Source: Marinibaculum sp040216765 (GTDB taxonomy: Bacteria; Pseudomonadota; Alphaproteobacteria; Ferrovibrionales; Ferrovibrionaceae). Taken from it: a stretch of 64,000 nucleotides of DNA. The position numbers and the translations under genes were made by a program. The notes under the pieces are model-generated. The model made no database searches. It had not been told where the DNA came from and saw only the letters and a list, made by a program, of their open reading frames with translations. Position 1 is the first letter of the stretch, and each line of letters begins with the position of its first letter. Below, in pieces: positions 15,719 to 24,056 of the stretch. The stretch covers positions 235,912-299,911 of the forward strand of contig JAVJON010000019.1 in NCBI GenBank assembly GCA_040216765.1, in the 5' to 3' direction.

Positions 15719-18292
15719 TCAGAACCAGTAGTAGCCGAAGTTCGCGTCGTGGTTCAGGGCGTTGGGGTCCAGCCCGCCGCCCGTGGTGTTGAAGCCCAGG
15801 GTCACCGACTGGCCCGGTGCCAGGCTGCCGTTCCAGGCGGCATTGCTGACCTCGTAGCGGTCGGGGTTCGCCGCCTCCGCACTGGCGTTCCAGATCTGCT
15901 GGATCTCGACGCCAAGGTCGAAGCCGACCTCCCAGCCGCTGATCGCGCTGCTGCCCGTGTTGGTGACGACCATGTCGACCGTGGCGCCGCTGCCCCAGTC
16001 GTTGCGGACCAGAAACTCGGCGGAGAGCGGCGCGTCGCCGCCGGTCCCGCCATCGCCGCCACCCGTACCGCCATCGCCGCCGCCGGTTCCGCCGCCGCCG
16101 CCGCCGCCCCCTGCGCCCCCATCGTCATCCAGGATCGTGGCCACGGCCTGCAGGCTGCCCTCGACGGGGCCGTCCACCACCAGGCGGAAGGTCTCGTCCT
16201 CCTCGCCCAGGGTGTCGCCCAGGATCTCCACCGACACGGTCTTCACCTGTTCGCCAGTGGCGAAGGTGACGGAGCCGCTCTCCGGCAGGTAGTCCTGCCA
16301 GGCCAGGGCCGTATCGTCCTCGGTGTGGTAGTCCAGGGTAACCGCCTCGGTGGCCGGGGCATCCAGGGCGATGGTGAAGGTTGCGAAATTGCTGGCCGCA
16401 TCGCCTTCGCTGACCACCGGGCCGCCGCCTGCGGCAGGGTCGGCCAGGAGGGGCTGCAGCAGCTCGATCGCGTTCTGCCGGACCGTCGTCCAGTCGTCGT
16501 TCAGGATGCCGCCGGTATCGCCCGAATTGGGGTTCCAGGACCACCAGGCGAAGCTGATATCGCCGGCCCCTTCGGGGATGTCGGTCGTGCCGTCGCCGTT
16601 GAAGTCGCCCTGCATGTAGCTGGTGATCGCCTCGGCCCAGGCCTGGTCCGACGCGGTCGCCAGGCGGGAGCCGAACTCGCCCACCAGGACCGGCGCGATG
16701 CCCTCCTCGTAGATATAGCCCCAGGCCTCGCGGAACACCTGGTGCAGGTCGGAGCCGTCGCTGAACCAGGGCTGCTGGTAGATCGAGGCCGGATAGTCGT
16801 GCGGCGAATAGACCAGCTTGTCGCCGGCATCCAGTGCGACCGGGTGATCGGCGACACCCTGCAGGTTGCCGCCCCACCAGTAATTGTCGCCGCCATAGCT
16901 CTCGATGCCCTCCACGACGATCAGCCAGTCGGGGTTGATCTCGTGGATCGCATTGCCGGCCTCGGCGGCCGCCCGCGCCCAGTCGGTGGCGCCGCCATCG
17001 CCCCATGTGGCGGGGCCGTGCGGCTCGTTGTGCAGGTCCGCGCCGATGATCGTGTCGTCGCCCTGGTAGCGGGTGGCCAGCGAGCGCCAGACATCGATCC
17101 AGTCCTGCTCGCTATAGCCGTTGGTGGTCCACAGGCCACCCTCGTTGGCGCTGTTGCCGGCCTCGCTGCGGTGATGGTCGAGCAGGACGCGCATGCCGAG
17201 CTGGTCGGCATAGCCGACGATCTTGTCCATCACCTCCATGGCGCTCAGCCCGGCCAGGTCCGGGTTCAGCCCGGTGTTGATGCTGCTCGGCATCGGGTCG
17301 TCCTGGACGATCTCGCCGGCGAAGGGCAGCCGGATGGCGTTGAAGCCGAGCTCCTGCATCTGGTCCATCATGTCCTGCCAGTTGCGGGCCCAGAGGCCGT
17401 GCGGGACATGGGTCTCGGTCTCGAAGCCGAACCAGTTGACGGCGCGGATCTCCACCGGTGTGCCATTGGCGTCGACGATCTGGTTGCCGGCGGTCGACAG
17501 CGGGCCGTCGGCGAAGCTGCCGCCGGCCCCGGAGCCGCCGCCGCCGCCGCCGCCGTCCGGATCGCCCTCCACCACCGAACTGCCGGTGACCGTGACGACC
17601 GGCAGGTCGACCGGCGGGGCGACGTCATTGTCCTGCACCGTCACCATCGCCTCGGCATCGCCGAGGGTGGCGCCCTGGACGGAGGTCAGGCGCAGGCCGA
17701 ACAGCTCGGCACCCTCCACCAATGCGTCATCCAGCAGCGCGATGTCGATGCTGCCGCCGGTCGCACCGGCGGGAATCACCAGCTGGCCGGTCGTGGCGAC
17801 GAAATCCTGGCCGGCCACTGCGGACTGGCCAAAGGTCTCGTAGGTCACGACGATGTCCTGGTCGCTCGCCGCGGACAGGGTGACCGGCACCGAGGCCGGC
17901 AGGTCCTGGCCTTCCACCGCCGAGACATCGGCGACGGAGATCACCGGCAGGACCGGCACGGGGTCGCCGCCGCCGACCGGCTGGTCGTTGATCACCACGC
18001 TGGCCGGATCGATGGCGGTGTCTGTCCCGGCGGCGGTGAAGCCGAAGCCTGCCTTGCCGCCGGCCGGGAGCTGCGAATTGTAGGACAGGCCCTCGATGAC
18101 ATAGACATTGCCGACATGCGACACGATCTTCGCGTTCCAGATGTTCTGGATATCGGCATTCAGCTGGAACGAGATGCGCCAGGGCCCGACGGCCTGGTCC
18201 ACCATCAGTTCGAGGTCGGCGACGAAGCCGGTTCCCCATTGGTCGCGGACGCCGTAGCTCAGGGATGCATCTGCAGAGACATAGTCGGTCAT
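15719..18292 (-). CDS. Modular GH5 cellulase (CBM2 - Calx-beta - GH5 - Calx-beta - CBM2)
   Basis: 857 aa. Order by eye: CBM2-like cellulose-binding module (~1-105, WGTGFVADLELMV), Calx-beta repeat (~110-225), Gly linker (~240-255), GH5 catalytic domain (~260-605) with RLPFAGE, the acid/base in DLHNEPHG (~420) and the nucleophile in VGEFGSR (~540), second Calx-beta (~620-722), Gly/Asp/Thr linker (~724-750) and a C-terminal CBM2 (~752-857, LSAEFLVRNDWGSGATVDM). Predicted endo-beta-1,4-glucanase. No Sec or Tat signal is visible; with Calx-beta domains this hints at a non-Sec route, possibly type I secretion. Monocistronic, with its own terminator. Confidence 0.9.
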   Translation of the reverse strand: MTDYVSADASLSYGVRDQWGTGFVADLELMVDQAVGPWRISFQLNADIQNIWNAKIVSHVGNVYVIEGLSYNSQLPAGGKAGFGFTAAGTDTAIDPASVVINDQPVGGGDPVPVLPVISVADVSAVEGQDLPASVPVTLSAASDQDIVVTYETFGQSAVAGQDFVATTGQLVIPAGATGGSIDIALLDDALVEGAELFGLRLTSVQGATLGDAEAMVTVQDNDVAPPVDLPVVTVTGSSVVEGDPDGGGGGGGSGAGGSFADGPLSTAGNQIVDANGTPVEIRAVNWFGFETETHVPHGLWARNWQDMMDQMQELGFNAIRLPFAGEIVQDDPMPSSINTGLNPDLAGLSAMEVMDKIVGYADQLGMRVLLDHHRSEAGNSANEGGLWTTNGYSEQDWIDVWRSLATRYQGDDTIIGADLHNEPHGPATWGDGGATDWARAAAEAGNAIHEINPDWLIVVEGIESYGGDNYWWGGNLQGVADHPVALDAGDKLVYSPHDYPASIYQQPWFSDGSDLHQVFREAWGYIYEEGIAPVLVGEFGSRLATASDQAWAEAITSYMQGDFNGDGTTDIPEGAGDISFAWWSWNPNSGDTGGILNDDWTTVRQNAIELLQPLLADPAAGGGPVVSEGDAASNFATFTIALDAPATEAVTLDYHTEDDTALAWQDYLPESGSVTFATGEQVKTVSVEILGDTLGEEDETFRLVVDGPVEGSLQAVATILDDDGGAGGGGGGGGTGGGDGGTGGGDGGTGGDAPLSAEFLVRNDWGSGATVDMVVTNTGSSAISGWEVGFDLGVEIQQIWNASAEAANPDRYEVSNAAWNGSLAPGQSVTLGFNTTGGGLDPNALNHDANFGYYWF
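16037..16115. repeat. GC-rich tandem repeat encoding the Gly-Asp-Thr linker of the cellulase
   Basis: Imperfect copies of a CCGCCATCGCCGCCACCC-like unit followed by a run of CCG triplets, read on the minus strand as repeated GGGDGGTGG-type sequence. This is the flexible linker before the last CBM2 and is likely to vary in length by slippage. Confidence 0.7.
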
Positions 18293-18663
18293 GGCGGTTC
18301 TCTAGGTTGTTGCTGGCGAAGGTCTTGCCGTCAGGTGGAGGAACTTTCCTTCGTACCGAACGAGGGTGTCGTTGCTTCGCTGCAGACATGTGCCCGTGTT
18401 TCCGGATCGTGGCGGAACTGTGGCGGTTCTTCACGGGACATGTCAGGTGGTGTTCTTTCCTTGCCGGGGATAATGAACTGCAGAACAGGGTCTGACGAAT
18501 ACTTGTATTCGTTTCGATATTTTTCGGGTTTTCTGGAGATCCTTGTGGAAAATTCATCGGCCTTGAATGCATTGCCGGTCCCGCATGGCGGCTTTTCCGC
18601 CCGGCCGGCGGAAGCAGCCGATAGACTGTGGCCGTCCAGGCAGAGGGAAGGGGAGGAATGCAG
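18293..18663. other. AT-richer divergent regulatory region between cellulase and enoyl-CoA hydratase genes
   Basis: 371 nt without a convincing gene. The part 18440-18560 is much poorer in GC than the surroundings and holds a dyad (18496-18511). TAGACT at 18622-18627 could be a -10 for the plus-strand gene, but no good -35 is spaced correctly. GGGAGGA at 18651-18657 is the ribosome binding site of the hydratase gene. Confidence 0.5.
18496..18511. promoter_or_regulatory. Perfect dyad CGAATAC-TT-GTATTCG, candidate operator
   Basis: Seven-base arms around a 2-nt centre, embedded in the AT-rich part of the region between the divergently transcribed cellulase and enoyl-CoA hydratase genes. Symmetry and position suit a dimeric regulator's binding site; the regulator is not in the window in any obvious way. 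Confidence 0.4.
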
Positions 18664-19536
18664 ATGTCGGTGCCGTCGTTCGAGAGCCTGATATACGAGG
18701 TGCCGGAGCCGCATATCGCGCGGATCCGGCTGAACCGCCCGGATCGCGCCAATGCGCAGGACACCGGGCTGCTCTACGAACTGAACGCCGCCTTCGACCT
18801 CGCCGCGCGGGACGACGAGGTCCGGGTCATCGTCCTGGCGGCAGAGGGCAGGCATTTCTCCGCCGGCCATGACCTGGCCGAGGGCGATACCGGCGCGGCC
18901 ATGCGGGCGCAGGCGACGGTCGGCCCGATCTGCGGCTTCGGCTGCGCGGGTGCCGAGGCGCAGATGAGCCGCGAGGAGGAGATCTATATCGGCTTCAGCG
19001 AGCGCTGGCGGAACATTCCGAAGCCGACGATCGCCGCGGTGCAGGGCAAGTGCATCGCCGGCGGCCTGATGCTGGCCTGGCCCTGCGACCTGATCATCGC
19101 CAGCGACGATGCGGCTTTCGCCGATCCCACCGTCAGCTTCGGCGTGGGCGGCGTGGAGTATTTCGGCCATGTCTGGGAAGTCGGCATGCGCAAGGCGAAG
19201 GAGATGCTGTTCACCAGCGAGGAGATCTCCGCCGCCGACGCGCTGGCGCTGGGCATGGTGAACAAGGTGGTGCCGCGGGCGGCGTTGCCGGAGGCCGCGC
19301 TGGCGATGGCGCGGAAGATCGCGGCGAAGTCGCGCTTCGCGCTGAAGCTGACCAAGCTGGCCCTGAACGGGGTGGCGGATGCCCAGGGCCGCGAGATCGC
19401 CATGCGCAACGCCTTCCACCTGCACCAGCTGGCCCATACCCACAACCTGAAGGTCTTCGACCTGCTGATGGACCCGACCGGCCTGCCGGAGGCGACCCGG
19501 AAGGCCCTGGCGGCCCGGACGGCGGGCGGCGGCTGA
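18664..19536 (+). CDS. Enoyl-CoA hydratase/isomerase family protein with atypical active site
   Basis: 290 aa crotonase fold: RIRLNRPDRANAQD, oxyanion-hole segment HFSAGHDL, and AAVQGKCIAGGLMLAWPCDL. In classical hydratases a Glu follows the GG(C/G) oxyanion-hole glycines and a second Glu sits in the next strand (QPE); here the matching positions read GGLML and ADPTV, so both catalytic glutamates appear absent. It may therefore be a different crotonase-family activity. A ~25-residue insertion (GAAMRAQATVGPICGFG) follows the oxyanion loop. ATG 18664 is preferred because GGAGG is 7 nt upstream; the ATG at 18658 is too close to it. Confidence 0.82.
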   Translation: MSVPSFESLIYEVPEPHIARIRLNRPDRANAQDTGLLYELNAAFDLAARDDEVRVIVLAAEGRHFSAGHDLAEGDTGAAMRAQATVGPICGFGCAGAEAQMSREEEIYIGFSERWRNIPKPTIAAVQGKCIAGGLMLAWPCDLIIASDDAAFADPTVSFGVGGVEYFGHVWEVGMRKAKEMLFTSEEISAADALALGMVNKVVPRAALPEAALAMARKIAAKSRFALKLTKLALNGVADAQGREIAMRNAFHLHQLAHTHNLKVFDLLMDPTGLPEATRKALAARTAGGG

Positions 19537-19539
19537 CCC

Positions 19540-20979
19540 TCAGCGTGCCGCTTCCGGCCGGGCAGGCGGGCCGTTGCCCAGGGCCGCGCCCAGCTCGCGG
19601 ATCGCGTCGATCTTCGCCTCCAGAGGCGCCCAGTCGTCGGCCTCGGCGATCGGCTGCCACAGGGCCTCGACCTCCCCGATCAGCAGGGTGCAGGGATCCG
19701 GCTGCCTGAAATGCGGGTGGTCGCTCCGGCCGGCCGGGCCGGGGGCGAATCCTTCCAGCGCCGCGCGCACGGGCGTGAACCCGGCATCGGCGTAGAAGGC
19801 GGCGGCCGGGCTGTCCTTCGCCCGGCTCTCCGCGGCCGGGCCGCCATGCCAGTCGTGCAGCACCTGCGCGAAGGGCGCGCGGCTCTCGCTGAGGAACCGC
19901 CAGAGCGCGCGGGCGAGCGCATCGTCGCGCCCGGCGCCGGCACTGGCCAGCCCCAGGCGACGCAGCAGGGCGTCGGCGAAGGCGCGGTGCAGCTCCGGTT
20001 CGAATGCTGCCAGGGCGGCTTCCAGCGGCTCCCGCGGGGCAAGCGGCAGCAGGCATTCCGCCAGGCGGGCGAGGTTCCAGGACAGGGCCTCCGGCTGCCG
20101 GCCGAAGGCATAGAGCCCGCCCTGGTCGAAATAGGCGGCGGTGAATGCGGGGTCGAGCTCCGGCAGGAAGCGCCAGGGGCCGTAGTCGAAGCTCTCGCCG
20201 GTGATGTTGATATTGTCGCTGTTCAGCACGCCATGCACGAAGCCGGCGACGAGCAACTGCGCGCCGGTGCGGGCGACCCGGCGGCAGACCTCCTCCAGGA
20301 AGGCAGCCGCGCGGCCGGCGATCGCCTCGCGCCACAGCTCCGGCATGTAGGTGGCGATGGCATGGTCCAGCAGCACTGCCAGGTTGTCATGCTCGCCCAG
20401 GAACAGCAGGCGCTGGAAGCTGCCGATGCGGATATGCGAATGGCTGAGCCGCACCAGGACCGCCGACCGGGTGGGCGAGGGCTCGTCGCCGCGGTGCAGC
20501 TGCTCGCCGGTCTCGATCAGGCTGAAGCTCTTCGAGGTGTCGACCCCGAGGGCCTCCAGCATCTCGGTCGCCAGGACCTCCCGCACGCCGCCCTTCAGGG
20601 TCAGCCGGCCGTCGCCGGAGCGCGACCAGGGCGTGCGGCCGCTGCCCTTGGTGCCGAGGTCCAGCAGCCGGCCGTCCACCAGGTCGTGCAGCTGCGCATG
20701 CAGGAAGCCGCGCCCGTCGCCCAGGTGCGGGTTGTAGTGGCGGAACTGGTGGCCGTGGTAGCGCAGCGCCAGGGGCATCGGCAGGCTGCCGGGAAGCGCC
20801 CGGAACCGCCCGAAATGATCGATCCAGTCCGCATCGGAGAGGCCGTCCAGTCCCACCCGTTCCGCCCAGCGCCGGTTGCGGAACCGCAGCAGGTGCTGTG
20901 GGAAGGCGGCTGGCGCCACCTCGTCGAAGAAGGCGGGGCCGAGATCGGCATGGCGGGTGGCGGGGCGATGGGCCGGCAA
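19540..20979 (-). CDS. selO: SelO (YdiU) family protein adenylyltransferase (pseudokinase fold)
   Basis: About 479 aa. SelO proteins have a kinase-like fold with flipped ATP and attach AMP to Ser/Thr/Tyr of protein substrates under oxidative stress. Recognised blocks: RYHGHQFRHYNPHLGDGRG, LLDLGTKGSGRTPWSR, GGVREVLATEMLEALGVDTS, RLSHSHIRIGSFQR, and the metal-binding GVLNSDNINITGESFDYGPW. The C-terminus HPHFRQPDPCTLLIGEVE then short tail fits. No ATG fits the conserved N-terminus; TTG at 20979 with TGAGG six nt upstream gives about the family length, so it is used here with reservation. Last gene on this strand before the hydratase. Confidence 0.85.
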   Translation of the reverse strand: MPAHRPATRHADLGPAFFDEVAPAAFPQHLLRFRNRRWAERVGLDGLSDADWIDHFGRFRALPGSLPMPLALRYHGHQFRHYNPHLGDGRGFLHAQLHDLVDGRLLDLGTKGSGRTPWSRSGDGRLTLKGGVREVLATEMLEALGVDTSKSFSLIETGEQLHRGDEPSPTRSAVLVRLSHSHIRIGSFQRLLFLGEHDNLAVLLDHAIATYMPELWREAIAGRAAAFLEEVCRRVARTGAQLLVAGFVHGVLNSDNINITGESFDYGPWRFLPELDPAFTAAYFDQGGLYAFGRQPEALSWNLARLAECLLPLAPREPLEAALAAFEPELHRAFADALLRRLGLASAGAGRDDALARALWRFLSESRAPFAQVLHDWHGGPAAESRAKDSPAAAFYADAGFTPVRAALEGFAPGPAGRSDHPHFRQPDPCTLLIGEVEALWQPIAEADDWAPLEAKIDAIRELGAALGNGPPARPEAAR

Positions 20980-21025
20980 GACGCACCTCAGTTGCGGGCG
21001 TGTGGGGAAGGGCGATGTACAGGGG

Positions 21026-21271
21026 TCAACCGGATGCGCCCAGGCAGAGTGCAATCCGATCGCTGAAACCCCAGACAAGCGTCCCGGCGACGCTCGAGAC
21101 GGTAAGGTATTTCTTCTCCAGGCGCTGGGAATCGATCATGGCGGCCCGTGCCGCGCGCAGGGTTTCGGGATCGGCCGGACCCGGATTGCCGTTGGATGCC
21201 CCGGCGCTCACCAGCAGCACGGCAAGCAGGACATCCTCCTGCCCGGGGGGCCTCAAGCGCGGCCAGGTCAT
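21026..21271 (-). CDS. Small hypothetical protein (81 aa)
   Basis: Not recognised. It has a short hydrophobic N-terminal stretch (VLLAVLLVSAGAS), an amphipathic helix around ETLRAARAAMIDSQRLEKKYL and a hydrophobic C-terminal part (VSSVAGTLVWGFSDRIALCL). Its start overlaps the stop of the 85-aa gene upstream by 4 nt (ATGA), good evidence that both are real and translationally coupled. Possibly a small membrane-associated protein. It lies between selO and a larger minus-strand gene and is not an obvious shadow of any gene on the other strand. Confidence 0.5.
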   Translation of the reverse strand: MTWPRLRPPGQEDVLLAVLLVSAGASNGNPGPADPETLRAARAAMIDSQRLEKKYLTVSSVAGTLVWGFSDRIALCLGASG

Positions 21272-21525
21272 GCGTCCCCAGTCATGCGTCCCAAGTCATG
21301 CTTCGGCGTCCTTCGATGGCGGCGCATGCCGTGCAGGAGCACCGACTGTCCGCTGCCGAACTGCAAGGCAGCCGCATGCATATGGTTGCCGAGAAGGTCG
21401 ATCCGCTCGCGCAGTGTCTTTTTCAGAGTGGCGGTGAGCGAGCCACCCTTTCGATTGACGGTGACTTCGCTTGCCGTGGAGATGTCGCCTGCAATGGGGG
21501 CCAGGGGTGGCTTCGCGTCAGCCAT
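21268..21525 (-). CDS. Small hypothetical protein (85 aa)
   Basis: Not recognised. Starts at the ATG at 21525 (MADAKPPLAPIAGDIS), preceded by GGAAG at suitable distance; the longer ORF in this frame runs into the neighbouring gene. Contains VTVNRKGGSLTATLKKTLRERIDLL in two pieces: a basic turn then an amphipathic helix. It ends with a His/Arg-rich tail (HGMRRHRRTPKHD). First gene of a two-gene unit, overlapping the 81-aa gene by ATGA. Its GC content is a little lower than its neighbours. Confidence 0.5.
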   Translation of the reverse strand: MADAKPPLAPIAGDISTASEVTVNRKGGSLTATLKKTLRERIDLLGNHMHAAALQFGSGQSVLLHGMRRHRRTPKHDLGRMTGDA

Positions 21526-21643
21526 CGAATTTCTTCCGACAAATTGTTCCAGAAAGGTCCAGATATATCTGGTGCGCAGTGGCCCAGGGTCGACTGGGAC
21601 GGTTGTCGTTGCGCATGCGGTGCCGCCCGGGACGGCCGTCCCG

Positions 21644-23047
21644 TCAGCCGCCCAGCAGCGCGGCGGCAGGCAGGGACGCCGGTTCGGCGGGCTGCGGGAC
21701 CGGGCCGCCGGCGGCGGGCCCGGCGGCGAACACCAGGCGTTGCCGGAGGGCCGCGGGCAGGTTCGCGCTGGGCGCGAGGCCCCAGAGATAGACCGGCAGG
21801 TTGCCGGCCAGCTGCGCCAGGCGGCGCAATTCGGTGCCGTTATGGCTTGCCGCCGCGGCATTGGCCTTGGGCCGCAGGCGGGTGCCCAGGGCGAAGGGCA
21901 TCAGGCCCTGCAGGACGGCGGGATCGCCCAGGTCGCCGCAATCCAGCAGGACATCGCGGCACAGCGCCCGCAGGCGGGCCAGCACCTGGGGCAGTGGCTG
22001 GGTATTCTGTTCCCGGATCTCCGACACGCCCCGCAGCTCCAGATAGAGGTGGCGGCCGCGCGCGCCGGACGGTGCGGTCTCGGCGATCGCGGTGGCCAGG
22101 GCCTCGCGACTGCCGGTGACGGTGGACAAGGACAGCGGCACGATCAGGGTCAGGCCGCTGCGACGCTCGATCTCGACCTCCATCTGCTCCAGCGCGGCGC
22201 GCAGCACGGCCAGTTCCAGGGCGGCGGCGGCGTCCGGGTTGCGCGGGCGGCCCAGCGGGGCCGGGCGGCCATCGTCGGCCAGCCGCAACGGTTCGCACAG
22301 CGCCAGGTCGAGCCGCTCGGTGCGGGCCTGCCAGACAGGGCGGAAGCCGGTTTGCAGGCCGGGTGGCAGGGTGATGTCCAGGGCCGGATGGCGGGCCACC
22401 CGCAACCCTCCGGGCGGCCAGGCCAGTGGCCGCCAGCCCGGCGCCGCATTGCCCTTGGCCGCCGCCTCCCCGCCCGCCCGGGGGCGCGGGCCGCCGCCGT
22501 CCGGGCTGACGTCGACGGCGCGGATGATACGGGCCTGGGCGCGGGCCTTCTCGACCGCGGCGACGTTGATGCTGCCGTCGGCATTGCGGGCCTCGGCGGT
22601 CGCCACGGTGCCGATGCCGATCTCGGCGCCGGCGAAGGTATCGCCGATCAGCCAGCGCATCAGGTCGCTGGCGATCTCCTGGCTCTTCGCGTCCTCCTCC
22701 TCCGGCTTCAGCTTTGACTTGACGTCGAAGGCGAACAGGAAGGTGTCTTCCTCGTGCACCATGTAGATGCCGTTCGGGCCCAGATGGCGGGGAAACAGGC
22801 GTTCGGCCAGGGCATAGATCTTCTGGGCATAGACCGGCCACTGGCTGCCCAGGATCTCGCGGATCTTGCGGACGGTGACGATGTGCAGCACCAGCCCGAG
22901 GGTGTCCGGGCGATGCCGCAGCACATCCTCCAGCGAGATCGAGCCGGCTTCCAGCTCTTCCAGCGGGCTGCGCCTGGCCGGCCGCGGGGCGGGCCCGGCC
23001 TCTGCCTCGCGGCCCAGGATCTGCTTGACGAACTTGCCCAGTGCCAA
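21644..23047 (-). CDS. Protein with strongly degenerate GGDEF-like and EAL-like domains
   Basis: 467 aa. No family recalled with certainty, but the order of blocks mirrors a GGDEF-EAL protein. An N-terminal half (~30-160) has MVHEEDTFLFAF where GGDEF would sit. A second half (~225-455) has GFRPVWQARTERLDLALCEP then LR for the EAL entry strand, LYLELRGVSEI for the ExTE strand, LLDCGDLGD for DDFG and a final AAGPAAGGPV for QGYLYGKPV. Catalytic residues are largely lost, so if homologous it would be a non-enzymatic c-di-GMP sensor or scaffold. An Ala/Gly/Pro linker separates the halves. Cytoplasmic; ATG start at 23047. Confidence 0.55.
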   Translation of the reverse strand: MALGKFVKQILGREAEAGPAPRPARRSPLEELEAGSISLEDVLRHRPDTLGLVLHIVTVRKIREILGSQWPVYAQKIYALAERLFPRHLGPNGIYMVHEEDTFLFAFDVKSKLKPEEEDAKSQEIASDLMRWLIGDTFAGAEIGIGTVATAEARNADGSINVAAVEKARAQARIIRAVDVSPDGGGPRPRAGGEAAAKGNAAPGWRPLAWPPGGLRVARHPALDITLPPGLQTGFRPVWQARTERLDLALCEPLRLADDGRPAPLGRPRNPDAAAALELAVLRAALEQMEVEIERRSGLTLIVPLSLSTVTGSREALATAIAETAPSGARGRHLYLELRGVSEIREQNTQPLPQVLARLRALCRDVLLDCGDLGDPAVLQGLMPFALGTRLRPKANAAAASHNGTELRRLAQLAGNLPVYLWGLAPSANLPAALRQRLVFAAGPAAGGPVPQPAEPASLPAAALLGG

Positions 23048-23202
23048 GGGGGCCGGCCTTTCAGGATGGTGCCAGTCGGTGACTGCCAGCGGTTGGGAAC
23101 GGCGGCGACAGGCAGTCTCTGCCCAGGCTCGCCGCGTGGCGCAGTTTCATGCAAGATCGTGACCAGGGACACGAGCAATACCAGAGCCGTGGGAGGAATG
23201 GC

Positions 23203-24054
23203 ATGCTGCAATGGCAGATCGGGGATGTCCGCATCACGAAGGTGCTGGAACTGGAGGCGGCCGGCGGGTCGAAGTTCATCCTCCCCCAGGCCACCCGCGA
23301 GGCGGTGCAGCCGATCGACTGGCTTTATCCGCATTTCATGGACGAGGAAGGCCGCCTGAAGATGAGCGTCCATGCGCTGGTGGTGGAGACACCGGACCGG
23401 CGCATCGTCGTCGATACCTGCCTGGGCAACGACAAGCAGCGCTCCAACCCGAACTGGGCCAACCTGCAGACGGGCTTCCTGGACGACCTGGCGGCGGCGG
23501 GCTATCCGCGTGACAGCATCGACACCGTCATGTGCACCCACCTGCATGTCGACCATGTCGGCTGGAACACCATGCTGGTCGACGGGCGCTGGCAGCCGAC
23601 CTTCCCCAATGCCCGCTACCTGATGGCGGCGCCGGAGTTCAGCTACTGGCGCGAGGGCGACCACGGCGCGGAGCAGGCGGTGATCTTCGGCGATTCCGTG
23701 GCGCCGGTGTTCGATGCCGGCCTGGTCGACCTGATCGCGACCGACCACCGGATCTGCCCCGAGGTGAGCCTGGTCCCCACCCACGGCCATACCCCGGGCC
23801 ATGTCAGCGTGCGGATCGAGTCGCGTGGCGAGGCGGCGCTGATCACCGGCGACTTCATCCACCACCCCTGCCAGATGGCGCATGTCGACTGGTCCAGCGC
23901 GGTGGATTTCGATGCCGAGGAAGCCCGGCAGACCCGCCGCCGCATGTTCGAATCCCTGGCGGAAACGCCGACCCTGGTGATCGGCACCCATTTCGCCGGG
24001 CCCACGGCCGGGCGCCTGCGCCGCGACGGCGATGCCTACCGGCTGGAGGTGTGA
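23203..24054 (+). CDS. MBL-fold metallo-hydrolase
   Basis: 283 aa. Metal-binding motif THLHVDHVG (HxHxDH, ~112-118), PTHGHTPGHVSV with a further His, GDFIHHPCQM with the bridging Asp, and THFAGPT near the C-terminus give the full ligand set of the lactonase-like metallo-beta-lactamase fold. The substrate cannot be inferred; many homologues are lactonases or thioester hydrolases. ATG 23203 is preceded by GGGAGGA. The stop is only 2 nt before the next ATG, so it forms an operon with the DUF3291 gene. Confidence 0.88.
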   Translation: MLQWQIGDVRITKVLELEAAGGSKFILPQATREAVQPIDWLYPHFMDEEGRLKMSVHALVVETPDRRIVVDTCLGNDKQRSNPNWANLQTGFLDDLAAAGYPRDSIDTVMCTHLHVDHVGWNTMLVDGRWQPTFPNARYLMAAPEFSYWREGDHGAEQAVIFGDSVAPVFDAGLVDLIATDHRICPEVSLVPTHGHTPGHVSVRIESRGEAALITGDFIHHPCQMAHVDWSSAVDFDAEEARQTRRRMFESLAETPTLVIGTHFAGPTAGRLRRDGDAYRLEV

Positions 24055-24056
24055 GG

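Noticed and set aside
15695..18691. 998-aa plus-strand open frame over the cellulase gene
   Set aside because: It mirrors the minus-strand cellulase, has low-complexity Val/Ala/Asp/Gly-rich protein without domains, and arises from the GC-rich third positions.
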